Of a DNA stretch of 64,000 nucleotides, positions 55,431 through 62,319 are shown in pieces. Under the pieces are notes generated by a model, which was given only the letters and a program-made list of their open reading frames with translations, was not told the DNA's origin and did not search any database. Source of the DNA: Asticcacaulis aquaticus (GTDB lineage Bacteria > Pseudomonadota > Alphaproteobacteria > Caulobacterales > Caulobacteraceae); contig NZ_JAQQKX010000005.1 of assembly GCF_028550415.1 (NCBI RefSeq), positions 186,001 to 250,000 on the forward strand, written 5' to 3'. Both the position numbers and the translations under genes were made by a program. Positions within the stretch are counted from its first letter, which is position 1, and the number at the start of each line of letters is the position of its first letter.

Positions 55431-56435
55431 ATGTCTCAAGAGTTCGACGTCACCGCCGTAGGCCACGCCATTGTGGACGTTCTGGCCCCCGCCACCGAAG
55501 CCTTCATCGCCGACGAAGGTCTGCCGAAGGGCGGCATGACGCTGATCGACCAGCACCGCGCGATCAATCTCTATGACAAGATGGTCTCACGTGATGAGCT
55601 GACGCAGGAATCGGGCGGTTCGGCCGGCAATACCATCGCCGGTGTCGCTTCGTTCGGTGGCAAGGCCGCCTATATCGGCAAGGTGGCCCACGACGAACTG
55701 GGCGAGGTGTTCAGCCGCGACCTGCGCAAGATGGGCGTCAGCTTCGAAACGCCGTTCCTGCACGACGATCCGACCCATACGGCGCGCTGCCTGATCAACA
55801 TTACCGAAGACGGTCAGCGCACCATGGCCACCTTCCTCGGCGCCGCCGCTCTGGTCGGTCCCGCCGATGTTGATCCGGAACTGATCAAGGCGTCGCAGAT
55901 CACCTATCTCGAAGGTTACCTGTTTGACACGCCGTCGGGCCGCGCGGCCTTCGCCAAGGCCTGTGAAATCGCCCGCAGCGTCGGTCGCAAGACCGCGATC
56001 ACCCTGTCGGACAGCTTCGTGGTAGACCGCTGGCGCACCGACCTGATGGCCTTCATCGAACAGCATATCGACCTCGTCTTCGCCAACGAGTCGGAACTTC
56101 TGTCCTTCTTCCAGACCGACGATTTCTACAAGGCCGTCCGCTATCTCAAGACCAAGACGGACCTCGCCTTCATCACGCGCTCGGAAAAGGGCTCGGTCGC
56201 GGTCAAGGCCGATATCTCGCACGACATCCCGGTCTATCCGGTCCAGGCCGTGGTCGATACGACCGGCGCGGGCGATCAGTATGCGGCGGGCGTGCTCTAC
56301 GGCCTGACCCAGGGTCTGCATCTGGAAACCTGCGGCCGTCTGGGCGCGCTGGCGGCCGCCGAGGTCATCAGCCACTACGGCCCGCGTCCGCAGGTATCCT
56401 ATGCCCAGCTGGCCAGGGATAACGGGCTTATTTAG
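55431..56435 (+). CDS. PfkB-family sugar/nucleoside kinase, probably adenosine kinase
   Basis: 334 residues from ATG at 55431. PfkB marks: TQESGGSAGNTIAGVASFGG at about 62-81 for substrate binding and DTTGAGDQYAAGVLYGL with the catalytic Asp in the C-terminal part. This subgroup is commonly annotated as adenosine kinase in alphaproteobacteria; other ribosyl substrates cannot be excluded. Followed by 100 non-coding bases. Confidence 0.87.
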   Translation: MSQEFDVTAVGHAIVDVLAPATEAFIADEGLPKGGMTLIDQHRAINLYDKMVSRDELTQESGGSAGNTIAGVASFGGKAAYIGKVAHDELGEVFSRDLRKMGVSFETPFLHDDPTHTARCLINITEDGQRTMATFLGAAALVGPADVDPELIKASQITYLEGYLFDTPSGRAAFAKACEIARSVGRKTAITLSDSFVVDRWRTDLMAFIEQHIDLVFANESELLSFFQTDDFYKAVRYLKTKTDLAFITRSEKGSVAVKADISHDIPVYPVQAVVDTTGAGDQYAAGVLYGLTQGLHLETCGRLGALAAAEVISHYGPRPQVSYAQLARDNGLI

Positions 56436-56535
56436 ACGCTTGCCAAACCTGCAACCTGTGCCATAGTGATCACAACCCTGGCGATTGGTAAATCCGACGC
56501 CGTAGCATGTTGGACCTTATTACAGGGAGGTTGGT

Positions 56536-56958
56536 ATGCGTGTTGTTCTGACGATGGCGGCGATTGCGACATGGGGCTTAGGGGCGGCTACGGCGGTCAT
56601 GGCTCAGTCTTCCCCGACGGCCTATAGCGAAAACTACAGCCGAATGCAGGTGGAGCGCGACTATCAGGCCCAGCGCGGCTTGTTCGATCCTCATGACGCG
56701 TCGGGGCGTATGCCTTACAATGGCCTGCCTTCGGCCGGTGAATTGAGGCAAAAAACACGCACCGTGTTCCTCGCCGCCCAGACGCAAAAAGCAAACGGCA
56801 AACATGAAGCCGCCTGCCGTTCGATGCGCAAGGCTATCGCGCTGGACAAGCGCTATCAGAAAGCCAAGGTCAGGGGCCATGTCAGGCCTGTCGAAGAGAA
56901 TTATGACGACCTCTACCGCGATCTGGAAACGGAATATTGCGCCGCCGTTCGTAGCTAA
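56536..56958 (+). CDS. Small secreted two-cysteine protein
   Basis: 140 residues, signal peptide ending AVMA|QS. GGGAGG upstream. Mature part has an Arg/Tyr/Gln-rich stretch and then the helical pair TRTVFLAAQTQKANGKHEAA with Cys, followed by MRKAIALDKRY and, near the end, YRDLETEYCAA. The Cys pair and helix pattern recur in the proteins at 58043 and 58545, so a disulfide-linked TPR-like hairpin is probable. No known family; likely periplasmic. Confidence 0.75.
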   Translation: MRVVLTMAAIATWGLGAATAVMAQSSPTAYSENYSRMQVERDYQAQRGLFDPHDASGRMPYNGLPSAGELRQKTRTVFLAAQTQKANGKHEAACRSMRKAIALDKRYQKAKVRGHVRPVEENYDDLYRDLETEYCAAVRS

Positions 56959-57066
56959 CCTTTCGATTAGGGATAACGGTCTGATCTGATGGCCTGTCTG
57001 TCTTGACTGTAAGACAGCACTGTCCTTAGAAAAGGGCTGTAATTGATTACGCTTTTGGAGGGGGAA

Positions 57067-57930
57067 GTGCGTAAAATCCTTGCGGCGTTGGTCTGCCTTT
57101 CTATCTTTGCCACCTTTTTGGCGGGACTGATATTCTGGCCCAGTTCGCACAGGCCGGATCATCCCTTATTCTACATTGTGGAACGGACAGCACCCTCGGC
57201 TTTAGTGCAGCAGGCAAAATCCTATCAGGCTCTGGTCAAGGCGCAGAACTGGGACGCGCTGAGTCATCGCAGTGTGCCTGCCATGATGGTCGGTGACTAT
57301 CGTAAGGCGCTGCCTGTTCTGGCCAGATATATTCCGAATGAAAAGCCGGCTGCGGTGAGGATAGGGCAATGGCAGTCGACCTATTCCAGCGACGCCGGAG
57401 GGGCCACAACCATCGTTCTGATGAGTAATTACGAAAAAGGCGTGTTGTTCAGCACAACACAATTTGTAAAGTCGGATACGGACTACAAGGTTGCGGCGTT
57501 CCGGATTCAGTATCTTACGGCGCAGGAGGTACGTTCGGTTGATTTTGCTTTTGACCGGCTGAACCCTACGCGCGTTCTGTTTCTGATTATAGCGACGGGT
57601 CTCCTGCTGTTCAGTCTCTACACCTTATATGTGTGTCTTACGGTGAAAGGGATACCCTGGGGGTGGGCCTGGGCCCTCTTTATTGCGCTTGGTTTTACTC
57701 GGCTTAACTACGCGTGGATGGATGGGACGATCAACTGGCAGGTATTGTTCGTGGGCTTCCCTGTTTCGGGTTACGGTCAGGATTTTGCCAGTTCGTTTGT
57801 GTTTTATTTAACCCTGCCCTTGGGTGCGGCTCTGTTCTGGGGATTTGGCATTCATCTTAAGCGTAAGCCCGGCAAAATGAAGACGGGCGGTGTTCGGCCA
57901 ATGATCCTGGAAGCCGAGGGGCAATCCTGA
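57067..57930 (+). CDS. Membrane protein of unknown function, paralogue of the one at 7265
   Basis: 287 residues from GTG at 57067, which has GGAGG five bases upstream. One N-terminal membrane segment, a soluble domain of about 140 residues with beta character, then three C-terminal segments ending SFVFYLTLPLGAALFW and a short basic tail. The C-terminal third matches the protein at 7265-8068 in topology and motifs (WALFIALGF, YAWMDGT, LPLGAALFW). The soluble part is likely periplasmic. It sits among three small secreted proteins and may act with them. No family recognised. Confidence 0.75.
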   Translation: MRKILAALVCLSIFATFLAGLIFWPSSHRPDHPLFYIVERTAPSALVQQAKSYQALVKAQNWDALSHRSVPAMMVGDYRKALPVLARYIPNEKPAAVRIGQWQSTYSSDAGGATTIVLMSNYEKGVLFSTTQFVKSDTDYKVAAFRIQYLTAQEVRSVDFAFDRLNPTRVLFLIIATGLLLFSLYTLYVCLTVKGIPWGWAWALFIALGFTRLNYAWMDGTINWQVLFVGFPVSGYGQDFASSFVFYLTLPLGAALFWGFGIHLKRKPGKMKTGGVRPMILEAEGQS

Positions 57931-58042
57931 GTCTGTTGTAGCCCGCCAACCTGTACGGTCAGTCATCTGTGATTTTGCAAACAGACGGTTACGTGCCAGG
58001 GTTTCGTATCCGAACATACGGATAAAACGTAAGAGGGTCGTT

Positions 58043-58435
58043 ATGCGCAGGCTTATCTTAGGACTGATGATAATGGTGACGGGCGTCACCAGTCAGGCGA
58101 TGGCGCAACGCTACGACAATCAACCGCGTTACGAGCGCTGGTCACCCGGCGTGATCTATGACTCCCGCAGCGGTCGCTTTTATGAAAGTCGGGCGGACGG
58201 AGTCTTCGATCCGCGGTTCAGGTACGTCCCCTATAGCCCGACCGCCGAGCGGCGGACGAAAATCCGCGAAGGCTATCTGGCGGCGCGCGCCCACTGGAAA
58301 GCCGGTGATAGTGCGACGGCCTGTCGTCTGCTGCGTGAGGTGATCGAACTGGACCGCAAGGACAAGGGCAGCGGCGTCTATGCCGAACTTGAGGACGACT
58401 ATTGCGGCCCAGATAGTGGAGTTGATCGCGGTTAA
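58043..58435 (+). CDS. Small secreted two-cysteine protein
   Basis: 130 residues, signal peptide ending AMA|QR, then a Tyr/Arg-rich segment (RYDNQPRYERW, DSRSGRFYESR) and the helical part GYLAARAHWKAGDSATACRL, REVIELDRKDKGSG, YAELEDDYCG. Shares the spacing of the two Cys with 56536-56958. Purine-rich AAGAGGG precedes the ATG. Function unknown. Confidence 0.75.
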   Translation: MRRLILGLMIMVTGVTSQAMAQRYDNQPRYERWSPGVIYDSRSGRFYESRADGVFDPRFRYVPYSPTAERRTKIREGYLAARAHWKAGDSATACRLLREVIELDRKDKGSGVYAELEDDYCGPDSGVDRG

Positions 58436-58544
58436 AAATTACCACGGCTGTCAAGTTTGCGGCTTGCACTTTTAAGGATGTGTGGCACTCTTATGCAACC
58501 TGTTTAATGGCTGTGCGTTTAACCCTGAACTCTGGAGGTTAGTC

Positions 58545-58919
58545 ATGCGTAAACTCGTCAACCTGGTCGTCGTCGCCGCTTGTCTCATGGCGTCAACGTC
58601 GCCGGTTCTGGCCGCCGGTCCAGACAGCCGAAATCAGGACGCCAGGCAGATCGTGCGTGAGGCTAAGACAGCGCAGAAATACGCCGATCAGGGCAATATG
58701 GCCAAGGCCTGCGAAGGCTTCGGCAAGGCCGCGCGCAATGCGGAGCGTCTGGAAACCGATATGGTGCTCAATACCACACGATTGAACACCCTGCCGGCGA
58801 CGGGTCAGCGCTTCGCCAGCGAAATTCTGGCCGACTACGAAACCTATTATTGCAATGCAGCGGCGCAGGAAGCCGGTGGGCGGACAACGGGATCGACCGG
58901 CAAACCCGCCGCGATCTAA
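58545..58919 (+). CDS. Small secreted two-cysteine protein
   Basis: 124 residues from ATG at 58545 (GGAGG upstream). Signal peptide ending VLA|AG. Helical mature part AKTAQKYADQGNMAKACEGF, later ADYETYYCNAAAQ. More distant member of the group at 56536 and 58043. Gly/Thr-rich tail. Its stop abuts that of the converging Smr gene. Confidence 0.75.
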   Translation: MRKLVNLVVVAACLMASTSPVLAAGPDSRNQDARQIVREAKTAQKYADQGNMAKACEGFGKAARNAERLETDMVLNTTRLNTLPATGQRFASEILADYETYYCNAAAQEAGGRTTGSTGKPAAI

Positions 58920-59522
58920 TCAGGTTTGCCGCCGCTTGAGCGCGACATAAAGGGCGCCGGTGCCGCCGTGGCGGGCATGGGCCTGAGATATCCCCGCAAC
59001 GATATGCGATAGCGCCGGATCAGCCAGCCATTCCGGCGCGTTACGCTTCAATATGCCGTTTTCCGCCATGCCCTTGCCGGTGATGACCAGCACGGCGCGG
59101 TAATCGTTGGCCCAGGCCTGCTGCACGAAGGATTTCAGGCGCTGTTCGGCCTGAACCTGCGTCAGGCCGTGCAGGTCGAGCCGCGCCTCGATCGGGTCGC
59201 GTTCGCGCGAGATGCGGCGCTTGCGTTTCGGTTCGATCGGGTCGGGCCCGTCGCGCGTCGCTTCGATCAGGCGAAAACCGGAGTGCGGTTTTGCGGCCTG
59301 ACCTATCTTGAACGGAATCAAGGGCAGGGGCCGTTCGATGCGCGGCGCCGACAGGGTGTTCTGACCTTCGGGCAGGCCCTTGATCGTCACGGTTTCAATC
59401 TGAGGCTCGGATTTTACCGGTTTCGTTTTTTCCGGCTTGGCGCGCGGCGCATGGGGACGCACTGTGGCGGTCACCATATGCCACAGGCGCAGATCCTCAT
59501 CCTTGAAACCGAAGCGGGCCAT
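58920..59522 (-). CDS. Smr-domain protein
   Basis: 200 residues from ATG at 59522 (an in-frame GTG at 59537 is possible). The C-terminal Smr domain (about 110-200) is clear: ARLDLHGLTQVQAEQRLKSF, VLVITGKGMAENG and ARHGGTGALYVALKR, with the LDLHG and TGKG motifs. Stand-alone Smr proteins of this size may act as nucleases or in ribosome rescue. The N-terminal half is basic and Pro-rich, likely disordered. Confidence 0.9.
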   Translation of the reverse strand: MARFGFKDEDLRLWHMVTATVRPHAPRAKPEKTKPVKSEPQIETVTIKGLPEGQNTLSAPRIERPLPLIPFKIGQAAKPHSGFRLIEATRDGPDPIEPKRKRRISRERDPIEARLDLHGLTQVQAEQRLKSFVQQAWANDYRAVLVITGKGMAENGILKRNAPEWLADPALSHIVAGISQAHARHGGTGALYVALKRRQT

Positions 59523-59563
59523 GATTTTTAATGGCACGCAGACGCGAAAAGGGGAAGCCCCTA

Positions 59564-59707
59564 CATCCTCCCCTGCGAAGCGGGGGAGGGGGACCCCGAA
59601 GGGGTGGAGGGGGCGCGCCGCACAAAGAAAGCAAGAACCGCCACCACCACATCTCGTTTGCTATGCAAACTCGTGCGGTCCCCCTCCCCATCGGAGATGG
59701 GGAGGTA
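59564..59707. repeat. GC-rich palindromic intergenic repeat, hybrid type
   Basis: Left end CATCCTCCCCTGCGAAGCGG like 7113; right half, from AAAGAAAGCAAGA to GGGGAGGTAT, like the right half of 41154-41327. It appears to be a mosaic of two subtypes. Lies between two minus-strand genes. Confidence 0.75.
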
Positions 59708-59713
59708 TGAAGA

Positions 59714-61132
59714 TTACTCCCGCCGCTTTGCCCGTGGGTTTGTCTTCGGCAGGTGCTGGACCGGGCGCAGACGGCTTTCGATATGGCGGATGATCAGGTC
59801 GGCGACATCGACGCCCGAGGCCTTCTCGATCCCTTGCAGGCCCGGTGACGAATTGACCTCCAGCACCTTGGGGCCGGAATTCGAGCGCAATATATCGACC
59901 CCGGCCACCTGCAAACCCAAAGCGCGCGCCGCCTTGACGGCGATATCGGCTTCCTCTTCGCTGATCTCGACCGACAGGGCCTTGCCGCCCTGATGCAGGT
60001 TGGCGCGGAAATCGCCGATCTTGGCCTTGCGCTTCATGGCGGCGACGACCTTCGAACCGATGACGAGGCAGCGCAGGTCTTCGCCGTCGGCCTCCTTGAT
60101 GAATTCCTGCGTCAGCAGCTCGGCATCGAGGTCGCGGAAGGCCGAGATGACCGAGGCGGCGGCCAGTTCGGTTTCGGCCAGCACGACGCCGCGGCCCTGC
60201 GCCCCTTTGGTCAGTTTCACCACCAGCGGCGCGCCGCCGACAAGCTTCACCACGTAGTCGGTGTCCTTGGGCGACTTGGCGAAGGCCGTCACGGGCATGG
60301 GGATGCCCTTGCGCGCCATGACCTGAAGCGCGTGCAGCTTGTCGCGCGAGGCGGAGATGGCCGAAGAGCGGTTGAGGCACCATGCGCCGGTGGTTTCGAA
60401 CTGCCGCACGACGGCCAGACCATAGCTGGTCATCGGCACGCCGATGCGCGGGATGATGGCGTCGAACTGCGGCAGGGGCTTACCGTCGTAATGGACCTCG
60501 GGGCGCGTGACATTGATGTTCATGTAGCAGCGCGACGTCTCGATGGCCTCGATGACGTGGTCGCGTGCTTGCGCGGCGCGGATCAGGGCGCGGATCGAGT
60601 AATTGCCGGCGTCCTGAGTGAGAACCGCCAGACGCAGGGGGCGCTTGACCGCTTTCGGGGCGTCGGCACGGCTATAGACGTCGTAGGACAGGACGGGCAG
60701 GCGGTGTGCCGCCGTCGGGTCGACCATGGCGCCGAGGCTTTCCAGCGCCTGACGCCCGATCAGCATACGGTACATCATGCTGGCGCGATTGGTCAGCGAC
60801 ATCTCGATCGGGTGCAGTTGTCCGCCGATATCGACGTGAGTCTGGATGAAATAGCGCCACTCGGTCTCGCCATTCGACGAAGTGACCTCGCGCTGACCGA
60901 CCAGATCGGCAGAGCAGGCGACCTCGATATCGTAGCGGCCCGGGACGGGGTTGACCACGAAACGCACGCGCGGCCGGTCCGGCGTGCCGAAGGGCTCGAT
61001 ATCCACCGCGTGCAGCACGGAGGTCCGCGCCCCGGTATCGACCTTGGCCCGGATGGCGGGCAGGGCCAGATCGGGCAGGCCGACCCATTCTTCCCAGCCG
61101 AAGGTGAGGGGTATATGCGGGGTGTCGGTCAT
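59714..61132 (-). CDS. Fusion of retropepsin-like protease domain and RimK-type ATP-grasp ligase
   Basis: 472 residues. Residues 1-150 form the ATP-dependent zinc protease/retropepsin-like domain with AKVDTGARTSVLHA (Asp32) and a second half with LIGRQALESL. Residues 165-455 are RimK: GIPRIG-like IIPRIGVP, SRDKLHALQVMARKGIPMP, VVKLTKGAQGRGVVLAE, GEDLRCLVIG and VLEVNSSPGLQGIEKA. RimK adds glutamates to the C terminus of ribosomal protein S6. In other bacteria the two parts are separate neighbouring genes, so the fusion supports joint action. Basic C-terminal tail. Confidence 0.9.
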   Translation of the reverse strand: MTDTPHIPLTFGWEEWVGLPDLALPAIRAKVDTGARTSVLHAVDIEPFGTPDRPRVRFVVNPVPGRYDIEVACSADLVGQREVTSSNGETEWRYFIQTHVDIGGQLHPIEMSLTNRASMMYRMLIGRQALESLGAMVDPTAAHRLPVLSYDVYSRADAPKAVKRPLRLAVLTQDAGNYSIRALIRAAQARDHVIEAIETSRCYMNINVTRPEVHYDGKPLPQFDAIIPRIGVPMTSYGLAVVRQFETTGAWCLNRSSAISASRDKLHALQVMARKGIPMPVTAFAKSPKDTDYVVKLVGGAPLVVKLTKGAQGRGVVLAETELAAASVISAFRDLDAELLTQEFIKEADGEDLRCLVIGSKVVAAMKRKAKIGDFRANLHQGGKALSVEISEEEADIAVKAARALGLQVAGVDILRSNSGPKVLEVNSSPGLQGIEKASGVDVADLIIRHIESRLRPVQHLPKTNPRAKRRE

Positions 61133-61252
61133 GCGGCGCTCGTGCGGTGAAGGGGCAGGTTATCGCCCATAGGCTCCTTTTGCGAAGTTTTTTTGTCGGG
61201 AGGGCAGGGAGCACTTATCCCCGTTGTCTTTAACCGTGCGCATGATGGGGAC

Positions 61253-61696
61253 ATGACCGACACATATACCCCCTTACATGATCGCCTGATGATTCAGGCT
61301 CAACGTATGCTCGCCGAGATCGAGCGCGCCAAACCTTCGACCCTGAAAGAGGTCGTCGCCGTTCTCAGCGCCCTGTGCGTGGCGACGCGCCTGATCCGGC
61401 AATTGCACACGCCGCTGACGAAGGCGCGTTCATCCTCCCCTGTAGCGGAGCGTACGGGGGAGGTGGCGGCGCAGCCGACGGAGGGGGCAAAGCCGTTGGC
61501 ACCGTCCCCGCTATCGCAGAGGAGGATGGAAGAGGTCGAATCGCCGGAGGAAAAGGCAGAGAAACAAACCCTGCCCGTTGCGGACTCCAAGGCATGGCAA
61601 AAGGGCTGGTCCGATAAACAGGCCGTTTTGCGCGAACAGCGCGCAGCCCGCACGGGCAAATGGCCCGACGGGACGCCTTATCGGAAAACGGGGTAG
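61253..61696 (+). CDS. Small protein with an in-frame palindromic repeat insertion
   Basis: 147 residues from ATG at 61253 (GGGG upstream). The N-terminal part is helical (RLMIQAQRMLAEIERAKPST, AVLSALCVATRLIRQL) and the C-terminal part is basic (WSDKQAVLREQRAARTGKWP). Residues about 60-92 are encoded by a complete copy of the palindromic repeat (61431-61528), translated as a Ser/Pro/Glu-rich linker. No stop or frameshift results. The protein lacks membrane segments; family unknown. Confidence 0.72.
   Translation: MTDTYTPLHDRLMIQAQRMLAEIERAKPSTLKEVVAVLSALCVATRLIRQLHTPLTKARSSSPVAERTGEVAAQPTEGAKPLAPSPLSQRRMEEVESPEEKAEKQTLPVADSKAWQKGWSDKQAVLREQRAARTGKWPDGTPYRKTG
61431..61528. repeat. GC-rich palindromic repeat inside a reading frame
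   Basis: Starts CATCCTCCCCTGTAGCGGAG and ends GAGGAGGATG, 98 bases. Contains CGGGGGAGGTGGCGGCGCAG and GACGGAGGGGGCAAAG, matching the elements at 7113 and 35083. The inverted ends CATCCTCC and GGAGGATG are perfect. Confidence 0.8.
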
Positions 61697-61722
61697 TTTT
61701 TGACGGCTTGAGAAAGGAAGAA

Positions 61723-61866
61723 TTTTACCACGAAAAGCACGAAAAGCACGAAAACGCAGGCTGAAATAACGTCGCCCGAAGGGCCATTTTCAATAGTGTG
61801 ACCGCTCAGGTTTCAAGCGCTTCGCGCAGAATGTGACGCATCCTTTTCGTGCTTTTCGTGGTAAAA
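61723..61866. repeat. Element with 24-bp perfect inverted ends
   Basis: TTTTACCACGAAAAGCACGAAAAG-type sequence at 61723-61746 is repeated inverted at 61843-61866; the inner part of each end contains tandem GCACGAAAA units. The 96 bases between have no gene. No transposase. It fills the gap before the DUF1801 gene and differs from the other two repeat families. Confidence 0.7.
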
Positions 61867-61900
61867 CCTTCTTCTATCCCAACGCATTCCGCAGGCCGTC

Positions 61901-62311
61901 ATGACCAAAGCCGACCCCGTCCTTCTATCCGGTGGTAATCCGCAAATCGCCAAGGGTCATGGCGATGCCCCGGTGCAGGCCTATATCGACGCCATGCCCG
62001 GCTGGAAGCAGGATATCGGGCGGCGGCTGGATGCGCTGATCGTCGCCGCCGTGCCGGAGGTGCAGAAGGCGGTGAAGTGGAACACGCCTTTCTATGGCCT
62101 CGACGGCGAAGGCTGGTTCGTGGCGTTTCATTGCTTCACCCACTACGTCAAGGTGACCTTTTTTCAGGGCGTATCGCTGACGCCCGTGCCGCCGGGCAAG
62201 TCGAAACAGGCGAATGTGCGCTATCTCGATGTGCGTGAAGGCGCGCTCGACGAGGCGCAGTTCACCGACTGGGTCAAACAGGCCAGCCGACTACCGGGCG
62301 AAAAACTTTAG
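61901..62311 (+). CDS. DUF1801 domain protein
   Basis: 136 residues. APVQAYIDAMPGWKQDIGRR, AVKWNTPFYGLDGEGWFVAF and HYVKVTFFQG match DUF1801 (YdhG-like fold), including the KWNTPFY signature. Small cytoplasmic protein of unknown function. ATG has a poor ribosome site. Converges with the kinase-like gene. Confidence 0.87.
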   Translation: MTKADPVLLSGGNPQIAKGHGDAPVQAYIDAMPGWKQDIGRRLDALIVAAVPEVQKAVKWNTPFYGLDGEGWFVAFHCFTHYVKVTFFQGVSLTPVPPGKSKQANVRYLDVREGALDEAQFTDWVKQASRLPGEKL

Positions 62312-62319
62312 GCGGGCGA

